A DNA stretch of 64,000 nucleotides, from the NCBI GenBank assembly GCA_964529005.1, contig CAZGUH010000006.1, forward strand, positions 1 to 64,000, read 5' to 3'. Position 1 is the stretch's first letter; the number at the start of each line of letters is the position of its first letter. A program made the position numbers and the translations under genes. Positions 23,472-34,100 of this stretch are shown piece by piece. The DNA comes from CAZGUH01 sp964529005. Its GTDB lineage: Bacteria; Actinomycetota; Acidimicrobiia; Acidimicrobiales; Ilumatobacteraceae. The notes under the pieces were generated by a model. That model worked only from the letters and a program-made list of their open reading frames with translations. It was not told the origin of the DNA and did not search any database.

Positions 23472-23512
23472 GACGCAGGTTCCGGAACACTCCCTTTCGT
23501 GCTGGAGGACGA

Positions 23513-26500
23513 ATGTCGGGTAACGAGCACGGAGGCGTGCTCCGGTGCGCTTTCATCGGTGACGAGTCGCTCGTCGCACAGTGCGCGACCATCGCCGCCG
23601 GGGCGGGCCTCGAGGTCGCCGTCGTCGCCTCGACGAACCCGCAGGTGCTCGAATTCGCTTCCAGCAGCGGGTTCGCCACGATCGACCGGCGCCTCCGCGG
23701 CGATCTCGCCGCAGAGCTGCGCGAGCACGAGTTCGACGCCCTGTTCAGCATCGCGTACCGCCGGATCATCCCCGACGACGTCCTCGCCCAGGCGTCGACG
23801 TGCATCAACTTCCACGACGGGCCGCTGCCGGGCTACGCCGGGCTGAACGTCACCACCTGGGCCATCCACAACGGCGAGGCCGCCCACGGGATCACGTGGC
23901 ACCTGATGACACGCGAGGTCGACCGCGGCGAGGTGGTGCTGGCGGAGACGTTCCCGATCGAGGCCGACGACACCGCCTTCTCGCTCAACGCGCGCTGCTA
24001 CGAAGCCGGTCTGGCGTCGTTCGGCCAGATCGCCGCAGCGCTCGCCGGGCGATCGCTCGTCACCACAGCCCAGCCCGGCGGGCCGCGCCGGTTGTACAAG
24101 CGCACCGAGCGCCCCCTGATCTGGATCGACCCTGCGGTCGCCGCTCGGGATGTCGAGCGCGGCGTGCGCGCGCTCGACGTGGGCGCACGGGTGCGCAACG
24201 ACGTCGGTTCGCCACGGCTGCTCCTCGGCGACGAGGTGCTGATCCCCGGCCTCGTGCGGGCGCTGCCGGCGGAGGCCCCCGGCGCCCCCGGCACGGTGAT
24301 CGCCGTCGACGACACCATCCGGCTGCGCACGGCCGACGGTGATCTCGTCATCGGCGACCTGCGCACCCCGGCGGGCAGGTCGCGCCCGGTCGCAGAGGTC
24401 GCCGCCGCGCACGGTCTGTCCGCCGGCTCGGTCGTCTCCGGGCCACCCGCCGCGCTCGTCGCCGCCCTTGCCGAGCTGGACCCGTCGCTCGCGGCCCGCG
24501 AGCCGGCGTGGATGGGGCGGCTCGAGGCCATCACGCCGAGCGAGCCCGCGCTGCTGTCCGAGATCGCCGCCAACGGGTGGACCGAGGTCGTCGCCGAGCA
24601 GGCGATCTCCGCCGGGCCGGACGACGTCGTGGCCGCCGTCGCGGTGTGGTTGCAGGCTCTCACCGGCTCTCACGACGTCGGCTTGGCGGTCACCGATCGG
24701 GCCGCGCGCGCCACGCTCGAGCGCCTGGCGCCGCTCGCCACCGCGCCGCTCGTGGGCCTCGGGGTCGATGCCGGCGCGACGTTCGCCGAACTCGCCACGC
24801 TGGCGAGCGGCCGGGTCGCGACCGCGCTCGCGGCGGGACCGTTCCTGCGCGACCTCACGGGCCGCGATCCCGCGCTGGCCGGCGTCAGCGTCGACGCAAC
24901 GGTCGCCGTCGACCTCGACGCCGAGCCGGGCGCCGATGTCCCGGCCGACGGGATCGTCCGGGTCCTCGCCGGCGCGGACGGTTCGTTGCGCCTCCGGCAT
25001 CGCCTCGACGCCGAACTCGGCGGGCGCCTGCTCGACCAGCTCGTCAGCATCGTGACCGCCGGCGCAGCCGAGCCCGACCGTCCCGTGTCGCAGATGCCGC
25101 TCATCGGCGCTGCCGACGCGGCGGTCCTCGATGCGCTGAACGACACCGGCATCGACCATGACCGCAGCGCGACCATCGACGCGCTGTTCCGCGCCACGGT
25201 CGCCCGCACGCCCGGCGCTCCTGCGATCTCCAGCGCTGGCCGCACGCTCACCTACGCGCAGCTCGCCGCGGAGGTCGACCGGCTGTCGGGCGCCCTCGCG
25301 GCGGCCGGCGTGCGGCCGCGCGACATCGTCGGCATCGCCCTGCCGCGGGGGATCGACATGGTCGCGAGCGTTCTCGCTGTGCTGTCGCGCGGCGCCGCGT
25401 ACCTGCCGCTCGATCCCACCTATCCGGAGGATCGGCTGCGGTTCATGATCTCCGACTCCGGCGCACGGGTGGTCGTCGCCGAGCCCGGCGCCGTCGGTCA
25501 TCTCACCGAACCCGGCTCCGATTTGACGGTCGTCACCCCGGCGGCCTCCGGCGCCGGCGACCAGGCCGCGCCCGGCGAGCACGCCCCGGCCGATCTGGCG
25601 TACGTCATCTACACCTCCGGCTCGACCGGGCTGCCCAAGGGCGTCGAGCTCGAGCACCGCAACGTCGTCAACTTCTTCGTCGCGATGGACGCCGTGCTCG
25701 ATCCCGAACCACCGGGCGTGTGGCTCGCGGTCACCAGCCTCTCGTTCGACATCTCCGTGCTCGAACTGCTCTGGACGTTGACCCGCGGCTTCCACGTGGT
25801 CGTCAAGCGCGACAGCGGGTTCCGTGCCGCGGGCGCACAGCCCGGTCCGCGGCGACCGACGACGATGTCGCTGTTCTACTTCGCCGCCGCCAGCTCCCAG
25901 GCGTCCGACGGCTACCGCCTGTTGCTCGACAGCGCCGAGTGGGCGGACCGGAACGGGTTCGAGGCGGTGTGGACACCCGAGCGCCACTTCCACGAGTTCG
26001 GCGCGCCGTACCCGAACCCGAGCGTCGTGTCCGCCGCGCTCGCGGCCCGCACCGAGCACATCTCGATCCGCGCCGGCAGCGTCGTGCTTCCGCTGCATTC
26101 GCCGGTGCGGGTGGCAGAGGAGTGGGCGGTCGTCGACAACCTCTCGCGGGGCCGCGTGGCGATCTCGTTCGCCGCCGGCTGGCAGCCGAACGACTTCGTG
26201 CTCAACCCGTCCGGCTTCGCCAACGCCCGCGATGCGCTTCCCACGCAGATCGACGTCGTCCGGCGGCTGTGGCGCGGCGAGGAGGTCGAGCTGCCCGGTC
26301 ACGACGGGACTCCTGTCCCCGTGCGCACGCTGCCGCGCCCGGCACAACCCGAACTGCCGGTGTGGATCACCTCGGCCGGGTCCCCGTCGACGTTCGAGCG
26401 CGCCGGCACGATGGGCACGTCGCTGCTGACGCACCTCCTCGGCCAGTCGATCGAGCAGCTCGAGGAGAACATCGCTCGGTATCGCTCGGCGTGGAAGGCG

Positions 26501-28168
26501 GCGGGGCACGCCGGCGACGGTCACGTCACGGTGATGGTGCACACCTACGTCGACACCGACGCCGCCCGCGCCCGCGAGACGGCGCGGCTGCCGTTGAAGG
26601 GATACCTCGGCACCGCGGTCGGGCTGTTGAAGAACTTCGCCTCCGCGTTCCCGATCTTCGCCAACGCGGGCGCCGATGCCGACGAGGCGTTCCGTTCGCT
26701 CTCCGACGACGAGATGTCGCAGCTGCTCGACATGGCCACCGAGCGCTACCTGTCGACCAGCGGTGTGTTCGGCACGGCCGACGACGCCGTCGACATGATC
26801 GAGCGCCTCAGCGCCGCGGGCGCCGACGAGGTCGCCTGCCTGATCGACTTCGGCATCGACACCGACAAGGTGCTCGGTTCGCTGAGCCTGCTCGGCGAGG
26901 TGCACGAGCGCGTCCGCGCGGCGCGTGCCGACGGCGCTGCGGTGGCCGACGACGCGGTCGAGACGGTCGCCTCGCTCGTCGCCGAGCACGGCGTCACCCA
27001 TCTCCAGTGCACCCCGTCGCTGGCGTCGATGCTCTACGCCGACCCCGACGATCAAGAGGCGCTGCGCTCCGTGCGCCACCTGATGCTCGGCGGCGAGGCG
27101 CTGCCTGTCGCGCTGGCCGCCGATCTGCGCAAGGTGCTGCCCGGCCGCTTCACCAACATGTACGGCCCCACCGAGACGACGATCTGGTCACTCACCTACG
27201 AGATCACCGACCCGCCGACCTCGAGCGTCCCGATCGGCGCGGCGATCGGCAACAACACGGTGTTCGTGCTCGACGCGCATGGGCGCCGGCTGCCGGTCGG
27301 CGTGTTCGGCGAACTCCACATCGGCGGCGAAGGTGTGGCGCGCGGCTACCACGACCGCCCCGAGCTGACCGCGTCCCGGTTCGTCGACCGTCCCGGGATG
27401 GGACGCGTCTACGCCACCGGCGACCTCGTGCGCGTGCGACCCGACGGCGTGATCGAGTTCGGTGGCCGGCTCGACAGCCAGGTCAAGATCCGCGGCCACC
27501 GCATCGAGCTCGGTGAGATCGAAGCGGTCCTCGACGCCCATCCCGGCGTGGCGCAATCGGTGGTGGTGGCGCGCGGCGAGCCGGAGCCGTCGCTCTTCGC
27601 CTTCGTGATCGTCGACGACGCCGCCCTGGTCACGCCGGAGGCGCTGCGAGAGCACGTCGCCGCGGTCTTGCCGGACGCGATGGTGCCGTCGGCCGTCGTG
27701 CCGCTCGACGAGTTCCCGCTCACCCCGAACGGCAAGGTCGACCGCAAGCGCCTGCCCGCCGATGTGGATCAGCTGCGCACCCACGCCGCGGCGCCGCCGG
27801 TCGACGCCGCGCCCGCCGAGGGCTTCGAAGGGGTGGTCGCCGCCGCCTGGGCGGCCGAGCTCGGCCGGTCCGTGGGGCGCAACGACAACTTCTTCGAGAT
27901 CGGTGGTCACTCGCTGCTCGCCGTCAAGGTGTTCCGGCGCCTCACCGAGGCCACCGGCGCGCGCCTGTCGCTCACCGACGTCTTCCGCTATCCGACGGTC
28001 CGCACGTTCGCCGAGCACCTCGAGTCGCTCCAGGGGAGCGAGGCGTCGGCCGACGGCGACACCGGCACGGCGCGCGAGCCGTCGCGCCCGGCGGGCACGT
28101 CGCGCGGCGACCTCCGGCGACGGGCGCTGGGACGGCGCACAGGGTCGCCGGACACGGGTTCGACGTGA
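23513..28168 (+). CDS. NRPS: formyltransferase - adenylation domain interrupted by luciferase-like monooxygenase - carrier
   Basis: The 1551-residue protein reads: formyltransferase domain (about 1-330; NFHDGPLPGYAGLN near 99 with catalytic Asn/His, Asp in REVDRGEVV); a linker resembling the end of a condensation domain (about 340-545); adenylation domain (A3 YTSGSTGLPKG near 699, A4 SFDISVLEL near 744); an inserted FMN-dependent luciferase-like monooxygenase of the MupA/Atu3671 type (about 785-1130; TPERHFHEFGAPYPNP); the rest of the A domain (MYGPTETTIWS near 1216, YATGDLVR, NGKVDRKRLP); and a carrier with Ser in FFEIGGHSLLA near 1461. The hand-aligned specificity code is D-I-L-Q-M-G-M-I-W-K, close to the glycine code. 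It likely loads, formylates and oxidises glycine as a chain starter. Its stop overlaps the PKS start (GTGA). Confidence 0.88.
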   Translation: MSGNEHGGVLRCAFIGDESLVAQCATIAAGAGLEVAVVASTNPQVLEFASSSGFATIDRRLRGDLAAELREHEFDALFSIAYRRIIPDDVLAQASTCINFHDGPLPGYAGLNVTTWAIHNGEAAHGITWHLMTREVDRGEVVLAETFPIEADDTAFSLNARCYEAGLASFGQIAAALAGRSLVTTAQPGGPRRLYKRTERPLIWIDPAVAARDVERGVRALDVGARVRNDVGSPRLLLGDEVLIPGLVRALPAEAPGAPGTVIAVDDTIRLRTADGDLVIGDLRTPAGRSRPVAEVAAAHGLSAGSVVSGPPAALVAALAELDPSLAAREPAWMGRLEAITPSEPALLSEIAANGWTEVVAEQAISAGPDDVVAAVAVWLQALTGSHDVGLAVTDRAARATLERLAPLATAPLVGLGVDAGATFAELATLASGRVATALAAGPFLRDLTGRDPALAGVSVDATVAVDLDAEPGADVPADGIVRVLAGADGSLRLRHRLDAELGGRLLDQLVSIVTAGAAEPDRPVSQMPLIGAADAAVLDALNDTGIDHDRSATIDALFRATVARTPGAPAISSAGRTLTYAQLAAEVDRLSGALAAAGVRPRDIVGIALPRGIDMVASVLAVLSRGAAYLPLDPTYPEDRLRFMISDSGARVVVAEPGAVGHLTEPGSDLTVVTPAASGAGDQAAPGEHAPADLAYVIYTSGSTGLPKGVELEHRNVVNFFVAMDAVLDPEPPGVWLAVTSLSFDISVLELLWTLTRGFHVVVKRDSGFRAAGAQPGPRRPTTMSLFYFAAASSQASDGYRLLLDSAEWADRNGFEAVWTPERHFHEFGAPYPNPSVVSAALAARTEHISIRAGSVVLPLHSPVRVAEEWAVVDNLSRGRVAISFAAGWQPNDFVLNPSGFANARDALPTQIDVVRRLWRGEEVELPGHDGTPVPVRTLPRPAQPELPVWITSAGSPSTFERAGTMGTSLLTHLLGQSIEQLEENIARYRSAWKAAGHAGDGHVTVMVHTYVDTDAARARETARLPLKGYLGTAVGLLKNFASAFPIFANAGADADEAFRSLSDDEMSQLLDMATERYLSTSGVFGTADDAVDMIERLSAAGADEVACLIDFGIDTDKVLGSLSLLGEVHERVRAARADGAAVADDAVETVASLVAEHGVTHLQCTPSLASMLYADPDDQEALRSVRHLMLGGEALPVALAADLRKVLPGRFTNMYGPTETTIWSLTYEITDPPTSSVPIGAAIGNNTVFVLDAHGRRLPVGVFGELHIGGEGVARGYHDRPELTASRFVDRPGMGRVYATGDLVRVRPDGVIEFGGRLDSQVKIRGHRIELGEIEAVLDAHPGVAQSVVVARGEPEPSLFAFVIVDDAALVTPEALREHVAAVLPDAMVPSAVVPLDEFPLTPNGKVDRKRLPADVDQLRTHAAAPPVDAAPAEGFEGVVAAAWAAELGRSVGRNDNFFEIGGHSLLAVKVFRRLTEATGARLSLTDVFRYPTVRTFAEHLESLQGSEASADGDTGTAREPSRPAGTSRGDLRRRALGRRTGSPDTGST

Positions 28169-31100
28169 CGGAGAGCAACGTGGCGGACACCGACGACATC
28201 CCCGAGACCGACATCGCGATCGTCGGCATGGCCGGCCGGTTCCCCGGCGCGGCCGACGTCGACGCGCTGTGGGAGCGCGTCGTGCGCGGCGACGATTGCC
28301 TGACCGATCTCGACCCTGCCCAACTGATCGCCGACGGTGTCCCCGAACAGGTCGTGCGCTCGCCCGAGTACGTCACCCGCTCGGGCGTCCTCGACGACGT
28401 CGAAGGCTTCGACGCCGCGTTCTTCGGCATCGGCGCACGCGACGCGGCGGTGATGGATCCGCAGCATCGCCACTTCCTCGAGTGCGCATGGTCGGCGTTG
28501 GAAGCGTCGGGCAACGTGCCGAGCCGGTTCGAGGGCGCGATCGGCGTCTTCGGCGGGTGCGGCGCCAACACCTACCTGCTGAACAACCTGCTGACGAACC
28601 CCGGCGTGATGAACCAGCTCGGCTGGTTCCTGCTGCGCCACACCGGCAACGACAAGGACTTCTTCACCAACAACGTCGCCTACCGGCTGAACCTCCACGG
28701 CCCCGCGGTCAACGTGCAGACGGCGTGCTCCACGTCGCTGGTCGCGGTGCACCTTGCCGTGCAGAGCCTGCTCGCGTTCGAGTGCGACCTCGCGCTGGCC
28801 GGCGGGGCGACGATCGAGGTGCCGCATCGGCGGGGGTACGAGTACCAGGAGGGAGAGATCCTCTCCCCGGACGGCTACTGCCGGGCGTTCGACGCCCGTT
28901 CCGGCGGCACCGTGCTGACCAGCGGCGCGGGCGCCGTGGCGCTGCGCCGGCTGCGTGACGCGCTCGAGGCGGGCGACCCGGTGCTGGCCGTCATCAAGGG
29001 CACGGCGATCAACAACGACGGCGCCCGCAAGGTCGGCTTCCTCGCCCCGAGCGTCGACGGCCACGCCGACGTCGTGCGCGAAGCGCTGACCGTCGCGGGG
29101 TTGTCGGCGCGTGACATCCAGCTGCTCGAAGCGCACGGCACCGGCACCGCGGTCGGCGACCCGATCGAGGTCGCGGCGTTGACCGAGGCGTTCCGTGGTT
29201 GGACGGACGATCGCCAGTTCTGCCGCCTGGTGTCGACGAAGCCGAACATCGGCCACCTCGACACCGCGGCCGGGGTCGCCAGCCTGATCAAGGTGGTCCA
29301 GGCGCTGCGCCACCGCACGCTGCCGCCGCTCGCCAACCACACCGCGCCGAGCCCGTTGCTCGATCTCGCCACCTCGCCGTTCGTCCTGTCCGGCGAGGCC
29401 GCGCCGTGGCCCGGCGATGCGCCCCGGCGGGCCGGCATCAGCTCGCTCGGCGTCGGCGGCACGAACGCGCACGTCGTCGTCGAGGAGGCGCCCGAGCCGG
29501 CGCCGACGAAGGCCGGCGGGCGCGAGCACGTTCTCGTCCTGTCGGCGCGCGACAGCGGCGCGCTGTCCGCGGCAGCCGCCGCGCTGGCCGACCGCCTCGA
29601 CGCCGAGCCCGACGTCGACCTCGCCGACGTCGCCCACACGCTGGCGACCGGCCGCCAGGACATGGAGCAGCGCATGGTCGTCGCGGCTGCCGACACCGCG
29701 CACGCCGTCGCCCTCCTGCGTTCACCCCAGCGCGATCGCACCTCCACCGCATCGGCCGATGCGGAGACCCGCGCTCGCCTGGCCTTCATGTTCCCGGGAG
29801 GCGGCTCGCAGTTCCCCGGGATGGGCGCCGGACTCGACGCCCGCTTCGAGGTGTTCCACGCGGTGCGACGCGAGGGCGCGGCGCTCGTGCGCAACGCCGG
29901 CGGCCCCGATCTGCTGCCGCTGTTCGAACGCGACGGCGATGCCGACGCGTTGCGCCAGGCGGCCGCGTCGTTGCCCGCGGTGTTCGTCACGTCGGTCGCG
30001 CTCGCACGCCAGTGGATTGCGTTCGGCGCGCAGCCGGACGCGTTGCTCGGTCACTCGCTCGGGGAGTACGTCGCCGCGCACCTCGCCGGCGTGATGTCGT
30101 TCGAGGACGCGATCTTCCTCGTCGTCACGCGCTCTCGGCTGATGGGCCAAGCGAGCGGCGAGGGCGCGGCGATGCTCGTCGTGCCGATGTCGGAAGACGA
30201 ACTCCTGCCCGTGTTGCCGCCGTCGCTGTCGCTGGCGGTCATCAATGCCGACGACGAATGCGTCGTCGCCGGCGTGGACGACGAGATCGACCGCTTCGCT
30301 GCGCAGCTCGACGAGCGTGGCCTCTCCGGCCGCCGCATCCACCTCGCGGCCGCCGCGCACAGCGCGTTGCTGGACCCGATCCTGCCCGAGTTCCTCGAGG
30401 CCGTGCAGCGCATCACGCTGCACGCGCCGACCATTCGGTACCCCTCGAACCTCACCGGCGACTGGATCACCGTGGAGCAGGCGACCCGCCCGCAGTACTG
30501 GGTCGACCATCTCCGCAACACGGTCCGTTTCCACGAATGCGTCCGCACCGTGCTCGAAGCGGGCCCCACCGTGCTGTCCGAACTCGGCCCCGGCCAAGCG
30601 CTGTCGTCCTACGCGCGACGCTGCCCGACCCGCCCGCTCGCTGCGATCCCGGTGCTGCGCCATCCCGAGCAGGACGTCGACGACACCGGCTTCGCGCTCC
30701 ATGCGTTCGCCCGTCAGTGGGCCGCCGGGGCCCGCGTCGACGTCGGCCAGTTCACCGGGCAGGGCCGCAGGCGCCTCGTGCTGCCGACGTACCGCTTCCA
30801 GCATCAGCGCTACTGGATCGAGCCGGGCTCGGGCCCGATGACGATCGCCGGGGTCACGACGCAACCGGCGGCCGTCGAGGCGACGCAGCCGGACCAGCCG
30901 GCGACGCTCGTGCGGGTCGACGACATCGACAGCGCCACATGGGTGCCCGCGTGGAAGCCCGCCGCGCCGGTCCAGCCCGTGGCGATCACCGGTCAGTGGC
31001 TCGTCGTGGCCGACGACGCCGATCCGCTCGCCGATCGGATCGCGGCCGAGGTCGGCCGCCGCGGCGCGACGGTCCGGCGCGCCAGCGCCACGCCGGCGGA

Positions 31101-34100
31101 CCTCGACGAGCAGATCGGCGACGTCGCCGCTGTGGTCGTCGTCGCGCCGGCGGGGTCTCACGATGCCGCTGACGCCTTCGACGCCAGCGCGGCGCGCTGG
31201 CTCGACGACGCCTCGGCGGCGGTCCGCGCCGCCGGCGCGTCGGCCCAGCCGGTGCGTGTCGTCGCCCTCTCCCGTGGCGCGCTCTCGACCGGGGGGCCCG
31301 CCGCGCGTCCCAGCGACGCGCTCGCGCTCGGCGTCGTGCTGGTCGCGCCCGGCGAGTATCCCGAGGTGACGACGCGGCTGATCGACGTCGACGACAGGAC
31401 CGACGTGACCGCGATCGTCGACGAGGTGGCTTCCGACGGCGATCGGGTTGTCGCTCTCCGAGCCGGTGAACGCCTGACGACCGACCTCCAGCAGACGGCC
31501 GTGCCGATCGACGACGCCGCGCCCGCGTTCCGCGACGGCGGCGTGTACGTCGTCACCGGCGGGCTCGGCGGCGTCGGCCATGTGCTCGCCACGCACCTCG
31601 CCACCGCGTACCACGCCAACCTCGTGCTGATTTCCTCCTCGGAGCTGCCGGCGCCCGCTGATCGGGCGCGCTGGCTCCACGAGCACGCCTTCGACGACCC
31701 GACCTCGCGGCGCATCCGTCAACTCCAGGCGCTCGAGGTCCTCGGCGCCAAGGTCTGGGTGGTCGCCGCGGACGCCGCCGATCCGGCCGCGCTGCGTCGC
31801 GCTCTCGACGAGGCGCACTCGGTCGCCGGCCGCCTCGACGGCGTGATCCACGCAGCAGGGAACCTGCGCGATCAGCTGATCGCGCTCAGCGCGCCCGGGG
31901 ATCACGAGCACGTGATCGGGGCGAAGGCGCGCGGCGCGGTGGTCCTCGCCGACGAGCTGCGCGCCCGCGGCGTCGAGCTGCTGGTCCTCGTCTCCTCGAC
32001 CAGCACGACGTTGGCCCCCGAGGGACAGATGTCGTACGTCGCCGCCAACGCGGTGCTCGACGCGCTCGCCGGCCGTCACGACGGCCTGCGCGTCGCCACG
32101 ATCAATTTCGGCCTGTGGGCCGACGTGGGTGTCGCCTCCGCGTCCGCACGCCGGATGCGCCTCGGCATCGGCCAAGGTGAGCCCGTCGACCACCCGGTGC
32201 TCGGCGAGCTGGTGCGCGACGCCGACGGATCGGTGCACGTCATCGGACGCCTCGACGCGCGCCACCACTGGGTCGTCGACGAGCACCGCAGCGCATCCGG
32301 CCAAGCCGTGCTCCCCGGCACGGCGCACCTCGACCTGATGCTCGCCGCGGCCGCGCTCGCCGGCCACGACGGCTCGAGCCTCGAGTCCGTCGCTCTGCTT
32401 CAGCCACTCGTCGTCCCCGACGACCGGCCGACGACCGTGCGGGTCACGGTCGGCACCGGCGACCGCCCACCGATCAGCATCGAGAGCGACGGTGGCCGCG
32501 GCCGCGGCTGGCGGCTGCACAGCGAGGGCCGCCTCGCGCCGCCCGCAGGCGAACCGGCGCCGGCCGTGCCAGGAGACGTCGACGGCGGCGCCGCGTTCGA
32601 TCCGCTCGCCGTGCCGCGCCAGAACCTCGAGCTCGGGGGCCGCTGGGACGCGGTGGCGAGCGCCGAGCGCGCCGACGGCCACGCGGTCGCCCGGCTCGCG
32701 CTGGCCCCGCCCTACGCGGAGGAGGCCGCCCGCTGGCGCGCCCATCCCGCCCTCGTCGACGTCGCCACCGCGGTCGGCGTCGCGCTCAGCCAGCACCCCG
32801 ACCCGCAGATCCTGCACGTCCCCGTCGGCTACCGCGCGGTGCGCACCCCGGCGGGACCGGTTCCTCCGTCGCTGACGGTGCGCGCCGTGCGCGACCCGGC
32901 GTCGAGCGCGGAGCTGCTGCGCGTCGACCTGCTCGGCGTCGACGACGGCGGCGCCGTCGTGCTCGACGTGCGCGGCCTCGATCTCCTGCCCGTCCCCAAG
33001 GGAGCGTTCCTCGAAGCCGCCGAGGTCGACGTCGTCGATGGTCCCGCGCACCACGCGCCGACGCTCGTCGAGCTGGCCGACGAGCTCGGGTTGCGCCCCG
33101 CCGATGGCGCCGCGCTCGTCGAGCGGCTGGTCCGCGGACCCCACGATCGCATCGTCGGGTCGACGATCGATCTGGACGCGCTGCGCAGCTATGTGCATCG
33201 TCCGGTCGCAGAGCCGACGCCTGCCGCAGCCGGCGCGGCCGGCCCGGTCGCCAGCGTCGAAGCCGCGGTGCGGTCGATGTTCGTCGAACTGCTCGGCGTG
33301 GACGACCCGCGCGACGACGACGACTTCTTCGAGCTCGGCGGGCACTCGCTGATCGCGATCCGCTTGATGACACGCATCCACAAGACGCTCGGGGTGCGAC
33401 TGCAACTCGCCACGGTGTTCGAAGCGCCGACGATCGCGCTGCTCGCGGCGCGCCTGCGCGCCGAGCGGCCGGAGCTCGACGCGCAGCTCGCAGGGGCCTC
33501 CGCCGCGTCGGGCGCCGCGACCGCGACCACGGGGACGACAACCGCGACGGCGAGCGATGCGGCGACGTCGAGCGGTGGCATGACGCGACATCTGGTCCCG
33601 ATCGTCACGAACGGTGACAAGCGACCGCTCTACATCGTCCACGGCGCCGGTGGCAATGTGCTGTTCCTGTGGAGCCTGGCGCGGGCGATGGCGGGGGAGC
33701 GCCCGATCTACGGCTTTCAGGCGCACGGCATCGAAGGCAACGACATGCCGGACCCCACGGTCGAGGCGATGGCCGGCCGGTACGTCGCCGAGCTGCGCGC
33801 CCACGCGCCCGGTCCGTACCTGCTCGGCGGCTTCTCCGGCGGGGGCATGGTGGCCATCGAGATGGCGCGCCAGTTGCAGGCCGCTGGTGAGACCGTCGAC
33901 CTGGTCGTGCTGTTCGACAGCCCGACGTCAGGGCAGGGGATGCCCGGACCGTTGCGCCGGTGGACGAACCTGGCACGCCACGCGTTGCGTCACGGTCCCC
34001 GCGCGATCAAGCCCTACTTGCGCTACCAAGCAGCGGGCATGTTCCACCGCGTCGTCCCGCAGCGCGCCTACCGCACGGCGCAGATCGAGCAGGACGAGCG

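Larger units (their letters stand above)
23226..23512. other. 287-base divergent intergenic region
   Basis: It separates the secreted repeat protein from the assembly-line genes. It holds an inverted repeat (23318-23353), the -10 candidate for the NRPS gene and the ribosome-binding sites of both neighbours. No coding sequence was recognised. Confidence 0.55.

Noticed and set aside
23432..27079. 1215-codon minus-strand open frame opposite the NRPS
   Set aside because: Composition is Arg/Gly/Asp/His-rich without domains; NRPS motifs on the plus strand explain the region.
29722..33804. 1360-codon minus-strand open frame opposite the PKS
   Set aside because: Same shadow effect; the plus strand carries AT, KR, DH and ACP motifs in order.
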